A stretch of 64,000 bases of DNA from Henckelia pumila (Eukaryota > Streptophyta > Magnoliopsida > Lamiales > Gesneriaceae): positions 3,596,001-3,660,000 of the forward strand of contig NW_027331831.1 in assembly GCF_033568475.1 (NCBI RefSeq), written 5' to 3'. The notes under the pieces are model-generated. The model had not been told where the DNA came from and searched no databases. It was given only the letters and a program-made list of their open reading frames with translations. The translations under genes were made by a program, and so were the position numbers. Shown here piece after piece: positions 1 through 13,500 of the stretch; position 1 is the first letter of the stretch; every line of letters begins with the position of its first letter.

Positions 1-2240
1 CCTACATTTCTCAGAAAGAGGTTTAATAGAGTGAAGCTTGGGTTTTTCCTCCACAGTCCGTTCCCATCATCGGAGATATATAGAACTCTGCCTGTAAGAG
101 TTGAACTTCTACGAGCACTATTGAACTCTGATCTTATCGGATTCCACACGTTTGATTACGCGAGACATTTCCTTTCTTGTTGTAGTAGGATGCTGGGGGT
201 ATCCTACCAATCTAAACGTGGTTATATAGGGCTCGAGTACTACGGCCGGACAGTCAGCATCAAAATACTTCCGGTTGGGGTACACATGCGCCAACTTTGC
301 TCGGTGCTGGCTCTTCAAGAAACCGAGTCTAAGGTAGCAGAATTACGCGATAAATTTAAGGGTCGGACTGTTCTTCTTGGAGTTGATGACATGGACATAT
401 TTAAAGGAATTAGCCTGAAGCTTCTGGCCTTTGAACAACTTCTTAACCAACATCCTGATAAAAGAGGAAAGGTTGTGTTGGTTCAAATTGCAAATCCTGC
501 TAGAGGCCGTGGAAGAGACGTGCAGGAGGTTCAGTCGGAAACTTATGCTACTGTTACAAGAATTAATGAGGGTTTTGGGGAACCAGGATATGAGCCAGTG
601 GTTTTGATCAATACCTCGCTTCATTTCTACGAGCGTTTAGCGTACTATGTTATTTCCGAGTGTTGTCTTGTCACAGCAGTGAGAGATGGAATGAACTTGA
701 TACCATATGAGTATGTTGTATGCAGACAAGGAACTGAGAAGCTGGATGAAATATTGGGCTTGAATCGGTCAGTGCCAAAGAAAAGCATGCTGGTTGTTTC
801 TGAATTCATCGGATGCTCCCCATCGCTCAGTGGTGCTATTCGAGTTAATCCATGGAACATAGATTCTGTGGCAGAATCCATGGATTCTGCTATGATATTC
901 CCTGAGCAAGAAAAACAAATGCGGCACGATAAGCACTATAAGTATGTTAGCAGTCATGATGTTGCTTACTGGGCTCATAGCTTTATGCAAGATCTCGAAA
1001 GAACATGTCAAGACCATGTAAGGAGGAGGTGCTGGGGTATCGGGTTTGGTTTAGGATTTCGCGTGATTGCCTTGGATCCAAGTTTCGGCAAGCTGTCCGT
1101 TGAACATATTGTATCGGCATATAAGAGGACCAAGAACCGTGCAATTCTTTTGGACTATGACGGCACAATGACGGTGCAGAGTGCTGTTGATATAAATCCA
1201 AACGTCGAGTCTATTCAAATTTTGAATAGTTTGTGCAGAGACCCAAAGAATGTGGTTTTTGTTGTCAGTGGGAAGAAGAAAGAGATCTTAACGCGATGGT
1301 TTGGTCCCTGTGAAAACCTGGGCATCGGCGCAGAGCATGGCTATCTTGTGAGGTAAAAAATTGTCATGTTATGTCTGGAAGGGAATTTTTCTTGTGTTCC
1401 AACTTCCAAATCAAAGATGCTTCCATATTTTAAGATAAAGAAACATGTGCTATAGAAACATTGAAAACTCAAAACTATTTCCTTTTCAGGAATCGCAATG
1501 CAGAATGGGAGACTTGTGTTGCTGTTACAGATTTCTACTGGAAGCAGATTGCTGAACCGGTGATGCAGTTATATACAGAAACAACTGATGGTTCTTTTAT
1601 TGAACCAAAAGAGAGTGCGCTTGTCTGGAACTACCAACTCGCGGACCCGGATTTTGGGTCATGTCAAGCTAAGGAGCTTCTTGATCATCTAGAAAGTGTT
1701 CTGGCAAACGAACCTGTTTCAGTCAAGAGTGGCCAACATATTGTCGAAGTAAAGCCACAGGTTAGCATACATGCAGTTTGTACTGTCTTTTTAGCATTCT
1801 TTATTATTTCCTTATAAACTTCATGTTAATTTGAGAAACCTTAGTACATTTGTTGAGGGAGATTTGCAGAAAACATGGGACAATCCCCTGTTCTTCGGAT
1901 CCCATATTATTTCCGGTTCTTTACGTTGCTTTTTCTTCGTCAGGGCGTGAACAAAGGCCTAGTAGCTGATAGAATGCTGGCAACAATGGGACAGCGGGAA
2001 GTGCTTCCTGATTTTGTGCTTTGCATAGGAGACGACCGGTCTGATGAGGACATGTTCGAGGTGATAACGAGTGCCATGGCTGATGCGTCTCTTTCTCCGG
2101 TTGCTGAAGTTTTCGCATGCACTGTCGGGCAAAAGCCGAGCAAGGCCAAGTACTACTTAGACGACACTGCTGAGATCTTGAGAATGCTTCAAGGTCTTGC
2201 GGATGCTTCTGAGCTATCTGCTAAAATATCTGTTAGCTAG
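1..2240 (+). CDS. TPS: Class II trehalose-phosphate synthase (TPS5-7 type), 3' part
   Basis: Partial gene; its 5' part lies before base 1. Frame 1 is open from base 1, and the spliced model has exons 1-1352, 1490-1760 and 1944-2240 with GT-AG introns and matching phases, giving 639 visible residues of the usual 850 or so. The first part is the C-terminal half of a GT20 glucosyltransferase domain (HSPFPSSEIYRTLP, GFHTFDYARHFLSCCSR, AVRDGMNLIPYEY). It is followed by a HAD/trehalose-phosphatase-like domain with box 1 LLDYDGT (about 1147-1167) and box 2 GDDRSDED (about 2028-2052). Class II plant TPS proteins of this type mostly lack proven synthase activity and are thought to act in sugar and trehalose-6-phosphate signalling in the cytosol; that role is inferred from the family. 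An oddity is SGKKKE after box 1, where relatives usually have SGR. The gene converges on the minus-strand gene ending at 3632. Confidence 0.95.
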
Positions 2241-2776
2241 TAGTCTCTTGAGATTGAAGTATTCTTTGTGAATGGAACGTTTTTCATGGAGATGTTCACT
2301 TTTGGGGTTCGTTTAGTCTGCTGCTGTAAATTGGAGTTGTTGTAGTGTATTTTGCTTGAATGAGTTTGTAATTTTTAGAGTGTAAATGATGCATAATAAC
2401 TACCAGCACTTCATATATGTCTACACCAATCACCTCCCAGTGAATGTTAATCGACTTTCATGTTTAATAATAAACAAAAAATATAAACTGAGATTGAAAA
2501 CTTATTACAAAGTTATTAATTTTTGCATTTATGAACTTAACAATGCATTGATTTAGAGGTTATAAAATTTATTTATTCATCTTGAATGGATAATTGTCTT
2601 TTATGAAAATGAATCTGATCTTTTCTAAAAAAAAAATAAAAAATGAATTTGATTTAAATTTAAAATGGATGAAGGAGTATTGGAAATTTGGAAACGGCGA
2701 AAGCTTTTTGGCTTCTCCTAAAATACTCCGTCTTCCACACTCTGTTAACTTTCAGTTCCTAATGGTTTTATTAGTA
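2241..2776. other. TPS 3' UTR and AT-rich spacer
   Basis: The bases after the TPS stop codon (to roughly 2450) are the probable 3' UTR, T-rich with TGTAA/TTGTAA-like motifs; no single polyadenylation signal can be chosen. The rest is AT-rich spacer up to the Stowaway-like element. The open frames here have no recognisable protein content. Confidence 0.5.
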
Positions 2777-3036
2777 CTTCCTCCGTCTCAATTATATAAT
2801 CCACGTTTCTTTTTTTGTTTATCCCAAATACATAATCATATACCATATTTAGTAATATTTTTTTATACTCATTTACTAATATACTCCTATTAACTACACA
2901 TTAAAAATTATGCAATTATTTTTTAATACATTAAATAGGGATAAAATAAAAAGTTTTTATAAAATTTACTTTTCCAATAATTTTTTCTTAATCTGTGTGA
3001 AAAAAAAATAAGACTATGTATTTGATACGAAAAAAG
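2777..3036. mobile_element. Stowaway-like MITE (260 bp)
   Basis: The left end reads CTTCCTCCGTCTCAATTATA and the right end, reverse complemented, is CTTTTTTCGTATCAAATACA, so the two ends form a degenerate terminal inverted repeat. TA dinucleotides flank it at 2775-2776 and 3037-3038, as expected of Tc1/mariner-derived Stowaway MITEs, whose ends typically start CTCCCTCCGT. The body is AT-rich with no coding capacity. The divergence between the ends suggests an old insertion. Confidence 0.7.
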
Positions 3037-3038
3037 TA

Positions 3039-3631
3039 TTATTATTAGGGTAAATAAATAATTATTATCTTGCATTCCATCTTCAGTTCATCACCCCCTC
3101 CATTTGAGGTGAACATCGAAAACATGAAGAGCCTTTGAAGTCCACAAACGGCTCGTGCGTTAAGGTTTAGACACATTGTTCACCAACCGGCCAAGCCTTG
3201 GCTCGTGTTGAGCTGCAAGGACTTAACCTCATCGGACCCAGGGATGCTACGGACACTATGCGTGCCTAAACCTTGTCGATTTGGCTCACTCAACATTATG
3301 CATCACAACACAGTTGACAAAGGAACACTACTAAACATAACCATTTCAACATGAAATACACAAAACGGACAAAAGAGAATACTACTGGTACCCTCTTAGA
3401 ATGATACAACACGAGAGAAGACTCTTTTTTTCACATGACATAATAACATAACAACAATTTATTTACCATTGATGCTCAATGTTGTCCATGCAAGTTTCCA
3501 GCCAATGTTAGAAAGTTCTTAACACCTCTTGTAGTTTTCATCAAATGGTGCTTACTCATCAGTCATCCGCGATTCCCAAGGTAGAGTTCATTGGAGCAAA
3601 CAATCGAGTGGATCCCAGCTGTCGGGTAGCA
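3039..3631. other. Spacer between convergent genes, with an unexplained GC-richer tract
   Basis: Bases 3110-3310 are clearly richer in G+C than the surroundings and contain words such as CGGCTCGTGCG and CCAACCGGCCAAGCC. No open frame or family was recognised. The part next to 3632 is probably the 3' UTR of the minus-strand VTT gene. The GC-rich tract could be an old transposon or gene fragment. Confidence 0.4.
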
Positions 3632-6600
3632 TCAAGATTCGCTTTTGTTGCCCAATAATGTGGGAGTGACTGTTATTACCCCGATGACGAACATGATGGC
3701 AATAGACTGGATGTCATAGAGATCACCAACTGATTGCAACTCACCTAGCGTAATTCCAGCCTACACAAGCCCAGATGGTTACTAATCCGTATGTGCTATA
3801 TTGAATATCGAAATTCAGATTTAAAAGAAACGCATATCAGCAAGTGGAGTGACAGTTAACGTTTGATCGACATTATTGTAACCAAGTTTTTGCCTTTGCA
3901 TCTCTTACACTTCTACACTATGTTGGATTCATGATTTTCTGGAGGAAAGTGAAACGGAGATGCAAAATCAATGAAGTACGATTATCATGTACTTCTTGCC
4001 AAGCAAAAACAACCTCAATATATATGGATATATTGAACTATAAAAGCGAACGAAGATTTAACAAAAGCATATTGCAGAAGATATTCATGAAAGAATTTGC
4101 TTCATATTTTCCTTTATCATGAAGCAAATAACATAGTTTCCTTATTTGTCATATGGAATCTGAAGAATCTCAAATTTCATTATTTTGTCAATCTCAAATT
4201 TCATTATTTTGTCATCAATTTCCTACCCTCTCGACAATCTTCACTATTTCCTACAAAGATGAAAGAGTATAATTATAATGCCAGAATTTTTTTTAAAAAA
4301 ATATTATGCCAGAATGTTAATATGTCCACCCAGAAGCGCTTCCAATAATAGAGATATGACTAAAAGCATCCAACTAAACAAGAGTAGTATAGCGAGAAGT
4401 GGAGAAGTGATACCCGAACAGTAACAAATGCTGCAGGGATGAGCCCAATGGAGGTAGCCAAGAAGAATATATGATATGGGACATCAACAATTGGTGAAGC
4501 AAAATTTATAAATGTATTTGGAAGCGTAGGGGTCACTCTAAGGAAAAGCATGTAGTTGAGCAACCGCTGACGTCTTTTAGCAACCTGAGCATGAAAAACC
4601 TTATTTATTCCAATAGATGTTACGAAGGAAAAGATAACTCAAGTGTGTCAAAAGTTACCTGGGACTGGAAAAAAGTTAATTTGTCAGGCCAAAGAGAGAA
4701 GACAAGTGGTCGGCCAACTAATTTAGATAAAAAGTAGCAAGAAGATGCACCGGCAGTAGCTGCGAATACAACAAGAACTACACCTTTGACGACCCCAAAA
4801 AGTGCACCAGCAAGCAAGGACATAAAAACTGTTCCTGGGATCATAAAGGTCTGCATAAAAATGTAGACCAGATTGTACCCCACAAGAACCTGTAAGGTGT
4901 AGTCCCTTGTATAACTCTCCAAGTCATCCCTTCGGAAAAAGGAGAAGTAAAAGTAATAAGCATCACACAGATCAGGAGTGTTATCCTTAAAAAAATTTAA
5001 ACAGTATTATTCAGCCAAAAAAAAAACTTAACCAAAATTACAACATAGAACAAAAGGCAAAGAAAATGAGCCAACAAATATAACAAGAAAATGAAAAATG
5101 ACTCAAATTACCAGACTGAGTCCTGAACAGAATGCATATTCCAGTGCATGTGCTCTCTACCAAATTTGTTCTGTGTATATGGGCATGCAGGAGCTACACA
5201 TTTTGCTCAGTTAACCAAAACTTTGAGCAAATACAGAACGAGTGTAACAAAAATCTGATGAGATTGATCACCGTTTTATTCCGATACAACCAACAAGCGA
5301 GACTAAATTATAGATATAACATGACGTAAAAATAAGCCAGAAGGTGAAATTGAAGCACAACAGAGAAATAGAAAATTGTTGAAGATGATTTTAACTTCTT
5401 GGTGATTGAAATTCAAATGAACCGTTATATCAAACCTTTTGAAGCTCACTGACACTCAAATTTCCAGAGTGACTAGTTGGAGTATATAAATAGAAATGAC
5501 AAAAAATTTTATGAAGGTGCTGATAGTCGTGCTTCATGATGCATCATTCAAGAAACTAGAAAGCACTTTAATTCAGTCTCAATGACATTCTCTTTCCTCC
5601 ATATCAACCAAATTGTAGTTACAGAGAAGCCATAAAATATTTCATATCGCTTTTCCTCCTCATTCTGACTAACAAAAGTAACTTCTGTGATATATTGCAC
5701 AAATTTCTGAACTTGACTTCATTCTTGATGCAATTACCAAGCTATATACCTTTACAGCATTTACCAATGTCCTTGCAAGGCTAATCCTTTATGCAGTTAG
5801 TGAGTGACTGGGACAAAAATATGTCCTCGTAATCCATTTCTCACAATTCACAAAAACTGCATCTAAACTACATTCTTTCAAACCCGAATTCATGCAAGTG
5901 ATTTCTTTGTTATTTTTTACTCCTCATTTGACATAAGGAAAAGTAAACCTGTAGCAACAAATGAAGCACACTTCTTTTAAAATATTTATGATTCATCACA
6001 CAAACAATGTGGAAGAAACTTCCAAGAAAGTCACCAATAATTTTATTCCATAAGTACATTTTTGTTCGAAGTTCCAACACCTGACTATGAGAAATCGCAT
6101 AGATTAGTCTCATACTGAAAATCTTGCAACCACACAACTATAAGTTACCATTAAAGGTTAGATGAAACCGAATAGACAGAAAGCACCAGCATGCATCTGT
6201 ATATCAAAATGGTAACTTCACCCTTATGTTGAAGCGGAAGAACACAAGATGGGAAATCAAAATATATATAAAAAAAACCTACTTCAAAAAGCAAAAAAAA
6301 AAAAAAGAAGAAAAAAAAGAACAGCCTCTTTTCAGCTAATGTAACCTGATCTCAAGTTCCCAAATGCATAATTATTTCCACAATTCAGATCAGATAAATA
6401 GCCAATCAATTTTACAAGTATACCAGCTTAACTAAATATAAGATCTAGACACCACCAACATTAATGAATAACAAATATCCCGATAATTTTTTATTTTTTT
6501 TAAAAGAAAAGAAAATAAAGCAGCTACTAAAAATTCTGAAAACCTGAGGATCTGGAGGTCTTCGAGAGTACGAGGAAGCTTAAGAAAGCTGTAATCAGAT

Positions 6601-6785
6601 GCGGGCATCGTCAAGTAAAGCCCCAATAGCCCCAAGACAAATCCCAACACGACGCCGCTCACCGCCATCACCTCCCACATCGTCAGCGGGAACTTCCCCG
6701 ATCTAGCTTCATTTCTCTCCCTAATTACAGCACTGACATTCCCAGATTTTGACAATGACACCGTCGTTTCCGATTCAGTTTCCAT
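3632..6785 (-). CDS. VTT-domain / SNARE-associated Golgi family membrane protein
   Basis: Four exons: 6785-6544, 4929-4659, 4584-4414 and 3760-3632, with phases that join exactly to 270 aa. The start METESETT is the first in-frame Met of exon 1. A membrane segment lies at about residues 37-60 (GVVLGFVLGLLGLYL), followed by the conserved plant stretch SDYSFLKLPRTLEDLQILR. The VTT core follows: IPGTVFMSLLAGALFG, AGASSCYFLSKLVGRP, LRVTPTLPNTFINFASP and GLIPAAFVTVRAG, ending in GELQSVGDLYD and a last hydrophobic segment. These motifs match the TMEM41B/DedA-like plant family, integral ER/Golgi membrane proteins; animal relatives are lipid scramblases, so lipid handling is an inference. Intron 1 is long (4930-6543). 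The last exon is short and is not visible as a long open frame. Confidence 0.93.
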
Positions 6786-7517
6786 ATTCTCGAACCCAAA
6801 AATTCAAACCAATCGAAAACAAAGCTCGGGCGTCGCTTTTTCTTATCTGGGTTGTTGAAAAGTACCGACTTTAGAAACAAGAAACTAAGAGACAATACAT
6901 TCAAACATACATGCACGTATGGGTAGCACAAATTATGTGAATTTGTTCAATTATTGAAAATTTTGTGAAAAATCAACGAAGAGGTGGAGAGGATGAGTGC
7001 TTTCTTCTTCGTTGCTTTCTAGACACTCTCCCTCCCACCCTTTATTCTTTCCATAAAATTTCAGGCGTGAGTTAAATGTGAGTTATTGTGCCTTTGTCCA
7101 TATATAGGCACTGGACAAGAGACGTGCTTCGAATATTCCTTCATTCCTTTACATACAAAGCAAGTAACAAATGACATTACTATATTATTCCTTGGCCTAA
7201 ACTCGTTTCATTTTTTTGGTAGAAAATGTGGGAAAAGATTTTGGGATGAATAAAAACTAATTTTGTTTTTGTTTTACGAGTGAATGTCTTAGGTTGAGAT
7301 ATTTGCTTAGTGTGGTTTACCGCTAACTTAGTTTGCACGCTATTGCATTAGTACGGGATTTATTCAGTGCGCACCGAAGGTAGCGGCTGCGGTTCCCAAG
7401 TAAAAAAAAAAAAAAACAAGAAATGCTGAAAAGAGTATAATTCGAACACAAAGCTTTGTCAAATATATCATGAGAAAAAGTATTAAGGACATATTTCGTA
7501 TAGATATTCTCTTGTGG
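6786..7517. other. Spacer between VTT gene 5' end and ABCB 3' end
   Basis: Both neighbours are on the minus strand, so this holds the 5' UTR and promoter of the VTT gene (nearest 6786) and the 3' UTR of the ABCB gene (nearest 7517). There is a poly(A)-like run near 7403-7416. No additional gene was seen. Confidence 0.5.
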
Positions 7518-10500
7518 TTAATGTTGTTGCTGTAAATTAATCAATTTAAAATAAGCCCCGTGTTTACTCTCCATAAGGCTAGAATGAGTCCCTCGCTCTA
7601 TAACCTTCCCATCTTGCAACACACATATTGTATCAGCATTCTTGATGGTCGACAATCTATGTGCCACAACAACTGTGGTCCTGTTCTTCATCAATCTATC
7701 CAAAGCATGTTGAACCACACGTTCCGATTCGACGTCAAGGGCACTAGTAGCTTCATCCAAGAGCAAGATTGAAGGGTCCTTCAGAATAGCTCTTGCAATG
7801 GCTACTCTTTGTTTCTGGCCGCCGGAGAGTTGAACGCCTCGTTCCCCAACTCTAGTCGAGTATCCCTCCGGAAGTGCGCTGATGAAGTTATGCGCGTCCG
7901 CCAGTTTCGCTGACTCGATCACCTCATCCTCTGATGCTCCCTCTTTGCCATAAAGAATGTTCTCGTAAATGGATGTGGCGAATAGGGCCGGTTCTTGTTG
8001 CACCAGGCCGATGTGTTTCCTCAGTGACTTGAGTTTTAGTGTCTTGATGTCTTTCCCTGTATGCAAAAGTAAAATATTTATAACTTGTAATATAAACTAG
8101 ACTTTAGTTTTAAGTACTCAAGACTTGCTAGAAAGTGAGTTAACTTACCATCAATCAAGATTTTGCCTGACGTGGGATCATAGAACCTTAGAATGAGTGA
8201 TATCACAGAACTTTTCCCGGAACCACTTTGGCCTACAAGTGCCATGCTTTTTCCAGAGTGCACCGTAAGGTTAAAGTCCTTGAAGATCAGAACATCTGGT
8301 CTCGAGGGGTAGCTAAACTCGACGTCGTGGAGCTCGATAGTACCATCCACCACATAAACATCTTCTCCAACATCGTTTACAATCTCTGTCTTTCGATCGA
8401 GTACTTCAAATATTGATTCCAGCATTTGGTTTCCCTTGAGAATGTCTGGTGCCATAGCTAGCGTCTCTCCCATCGATAAGGCGGTTATGATCATTACCAT
8501 GAATGTCTTCATGACCGATTTAAAGCTTGCAAGCTCCTTCTCCATGAGGATAGAACCATACCTAGGAAAAAGTTGTAGCTTGGTTATATTGTTTGATATG
8601 TTATAAGTATCATCATCCACATACACAGACTATCCATAACAAGGACATTTAACATACCACAAGGCAAGACCATAAGACGAGAAGATGAAAAATTGCGAAA
8701 CACCATAAAATATCCCAGCAGCCTGACCCCGTCGGAATGAATGTTTAGATGGTTCAAGAAGCTCGCCCTGGTAAAGATCTAGCACCTTCTCCTCCGCGCA
8801 AAATGCTGCGACCGTACGTATGTTACTCACAGCTTCACCAGCAAGCATGTTTGCTTTTAGATACGCTTTGCTCAAGTCACCGCCGAAGCCTTTCATGAAA
8901 ATTCTCTGAAATAAAATACCAAAATAGGAGGATAATTTTCATTTTCACTATACCAAAGGGTCATATATAGGCTTTCACAGCTCAGCCAAACAGAATATAC
9001 TGTATGTTGAGTAGAAATCATATCTACCTCGCTAATATGACCGCTGATAACTAGAGGATACATTGCTATGATGACGAGTGTGAGTCTCCAGTTCAAGATG
9101 AAGGCAATGATGAACGAAGTCACGACTAAACCGACATTCTGTAAAAGGATAGTGGATCGATCAACCACTACAGTTTGCAACAATGTAGCCTCACTCTCTA
9201 GCCGGGATGCAAGCATCGTGCTCGTGTTGTCCACATCATCAAACCATCCCATCTCATTTCTCAACATAGCTGCCAAGAAATAAACAAGTAAACTAAGTTA
9301 TGGAGATGTAGCCAAAATATATTAGCAGGGGACAACATCATATCAAACTGTTTATTAAGCATGAAATACAGTTAGTTTTCAGTTCAATGGAATGACTATT
9401 AACATAGCTGTTATCGTGATGATGAACATACTCTTGAACATTTTTTTTCTGAGGCGAAGAGTAAGGCGTTCTCCCATGATCCCGAAACAGAGATATGTGA
9501 GGCCATGAACAATGAGGGTTATTACACCACCTCCACAGAAGAGCAATGAGATTTTCTTGACTTCACGACGTGTTGTGTCCCAGTCCATGTAATATGATAC
9601 TAGAGCTTGAGTGACTCCGATAGCAAAAAGTGGCATCTGCGCTCCGACTATGAAAGCACCTATTGTTCCAAGTACGCCATAGAACCAATCGGGGCGAGCC
9701 ATGGAATATAACCTACTTAAAGAAATACTTGTTGCTTTGGCATTCTCATCACCACCATATTTGCTTACAGACTTCTCCGAATGAAAACTTGAGCCTAGAC
9801 TTCTTGTTGTCTTTTGAGATGATTCCCGTGACAATCTGATGCTCGCACCTCGTGAGTGCCTAATGAGAAAACAGGAAAAAAAATGAACATAAAGGAAATT
9901 AAAACAGTAGGATCAAATGCTTTTTGTTGCACCGAAATTTATATTTGATGGTAACGGTGTAATTAAAATTTTTGATAACTGTATAGCAATATTTTTTGTC
10001 ATATATATGTCGATCGTTGTGCCAGATACGTTGCCACACAGATGAATAAGGGCAGTTACTGCTCTGCTTCCACAAAAACATTAATGAATATTCATTCATC
10101 CAGAGATTGATAACAAGAACAATATTAATGCAACATATTCGTTAACACTCATCGAGTAAGTGAAAGTCTAACCTGATAGGTCTTACTGTTGCAGCGCGGC
10201 CTGATGGAAGGCGAGCTAATGGAGCGTTTTCGTGAAGCTGAATGAGTGAAGAGTATGCACTACCTGGTCTTGACATGAGGTCTTCATGGCTTCCGGTTTC
10301 TACTATAGCACCGTCTTGTACGACAGCTATGATATCAGCGTTCCTGATAGTTGACAGGCGATGAGCCACCACGATTGTCGTCCTTCCAACCATCACATGG
10401 TCAAGAGCCTCCTGCACGCTCTTTTCTGAATCAGCATCAAGTGAGCTAGTAGCTTCATCCAACAACAAGACTGATGGATTTTTTACTATGGCACGCGCTA

Positions 10501-13500
10501 TTGCAATTCTTTGTTTTTGTCCACCAGATAGTTGTATTCCTCTCTCGCCAACCTAAAACATCATCTTTAGTAAAGCATAACCAATCAACGGCCTAAAAAA
10601 ATGTTTTGAGTAAGGTAAAGTAGTACCTGTGTTTGAAATCTATCTGGAAGGTTGTTGATGAACTTAATGGCATCTGCAAGCTTTGCTGCACTAGTGATCT
10701 CTTCAATGGTAGCATCGTTTTTCCCGTAGAGAATATTGTCTCTTATCGTCGTGGCAAAAAGAGCCGGTTCTTGATTCACCAAACCAATCTGCTGTCTTAA
10801 CCACTTTAGATCCAACTCCCTAATGTCATTTCCATCTAATAGTATGTTCCCTTGTCGGGGCTCGTAGAAGCGTTCTATCAGAGATATGACCGTGCTTTTA
10901 CCGGATCCGCTTCCTCCCACGAGGGCTACAATCTTTCCTGCTGGAAAATCCAAACAGAGCTTGTCGAAAATCAGCACATCGGGCCTGGATGGATAGCTGA
11001 ATGTGACGTTCTTGAATTGGATGTGGCCTTCTACTTTGTGCAGTTTCCTTCCATTCTCAGAGCTGCTTTTACTCATTGTGTTCCTCTCAATCATCTGGAA
11101 AATAGAATAAGCCGACGCCTTGGCTCTAATAAAGGATGTGACATTAGGTGCTGCTTGCCCGAGTGATCTAAATATTAACACACAAGAATTTTAGTTTTCT
11201 TGCATGATTATAATACAATGTTATTATATAGCTTAAGCATGTATTCTCATTTCATTATATGACTAAACATCAAACTCTAAGTATGAGAATCGAAAATCTT
11301 ACAAGCCAGCTATAACAACATTGATCATAGTGGTGAAAGACTCTCCTCCATCCGCGATATTTTTATGAACCACCGTGCTAGTGAACCAAACAAGGAGCGA
11401 CCACGATAGGAATAGGACACAATGCAACGTCCCGAGTCCAAGTCCCTTGGCCAGCCCCGCTTTCTTCCCATATTTGTAAGTGTTCAGCAGAGACATTGAG
11501 TATGATTTAACCGCTCTATCTTCGCCAACAAATGCTTGCACTGTTCGGACATTGCCAATTGCCTGCATGCAAAATTGCATCAAAGGGACTTATTAATATT
11601 GCACATGTATCTCTTCTCCTAGCTAGGACATTAACATGCATGTGTACCATGCAACTGGTGCATGGCGTTACGCCATTACCACGTGTTTTATAGAATACGA
11701 CGTGAGTTATATGATCAACTTTCATGTACCAAACATGATCATTCAGCAGTAACACAAAAGTTTGAATTGTATAATTTGTAATGTATAACAAACCTCTTCA
11801 GCAATTTCTCCAGCTTTGACATATGATTTTCGGGCGCTAGCGATAAGGCCAGTTGCAACATAAGCATAGAGTCCACCAGCAAATGCAGTCATCGGCACTA
11901 TCGAAAGTGTTACCAAACTGATTTGCCAAACGCTGTGGAAACCAATCGCAAATCCTGCGATGAAACGGCTGAAATAATGCAAAAAGTTCCCCACCTGCAT
12001 TCATTTGTCATTTTACTAAATCAGCAATAATCATTCTTGATTTATATATTAACTCATGATTTTTTTTTTAAATGATGATGAATATGAATCCCAATAGCGA
12101 CTAGAGTTAATCATTATTCGAGAACTAATGATGGAGTAAAAATGAGTATATTAGAGTCTCGATTGAATTTTAGACCACGTAGGTGCACAGAATTGGTCCG
12201 ATATATATTTGTATATATTCTATACGGAAGATTGTCCTGCAAAGATAAAAGTATGAATTTTACGGTAGATGAGATTCTAGTATATGGGTAATACCCAAAC
12301 CATGCATCCAACGGTTCGTATTTTTAAACATAGGCGTAATTAATTATATATTGTTGACGTGACAAATCATGAGACATTAGATCTATCATTGGGGTATTAT
12401 CCATGTGGTAGGTTGAAATCTACCGAAATTTACATGCACTTGTGGAAATATTGAATCAAGCATTTAATTAAGCGTGATAAAGCATATACGAACAACCAAC
12501 AACACAAAGCATAAAATAAATGTAGGGAACATGATTGAAAAATGAAAAGGAAATTTATCTACTTTTTATGTTTAAGAGAATATATCAAACTCATACAGCG
12601 ATATTTTTTCAATTATTTGAGTTGGCCATTCATGCTTAATTAATATAATACCTATATATTCTACTATCACGTATTTATCGACGGGCCATGAATTATACGT
12701 TATGGTGTGACATGACGTGAATTTAAGGATACAAAACCATCAAGCTACTGTTACAGATCGAAGAGCCCGTCTGCCAATTTAATGTGTAAAAATATATTAT
12801 TCAGAGATTTGAAACAAATTTAAAATCTTTTCATCTAAACACGCGCGGTAAAAAAAATAAAAAAAAATCGGATACAATGAAAATATAATCGATGGATGCA
12901 ATCAAATCAATTGTGGACCATGTCGAATTCTTGTGTCTGTATTTTACAAGAATTTGTGTTAAAAATTAACGTTTGCAAGTATTTCAACGTCAAAGAACTT
13001 GGAGTGACAGGTGTCATCTAATAGACTTCCCGAGCAAATTTTTAGACGAGGCAGATTAATTTGTGGCGGCCCCGGCCCAACTATCTTAATTAATGCATGC
13101 ATTGGCAAAAGAGTCAACAGTCAAAGTAGCAGAGATTCATGAAAAGATTTAATTATCAATAGTTTAATCAAAACCAGCAGGTATTAAGTAAAAATATGGT
13201 ACGTATTTAGTACATTAAATTTGTATTAAACCGTCTTTGTTATCTAACATATGACCAAATTACATGTATGTATGCATGTATTCACTTACCTATTATTAAT
13301 GCGAGCTAGGCCACCCTTCTATGAGTTGTAACTTTTTGACAAGAGGTCTCCAGAATATAGTGACGTACCTATTTTATGTTCTTGTACACTACAATTAGGA
13401 CCACTTTTCAGCTACTAGAACTCATGATTTATATATACGAAAATAGTTAATCTAAGTTGTTATAAGATCGATGTTCATTTAAGTTATTTTATAAATTATT

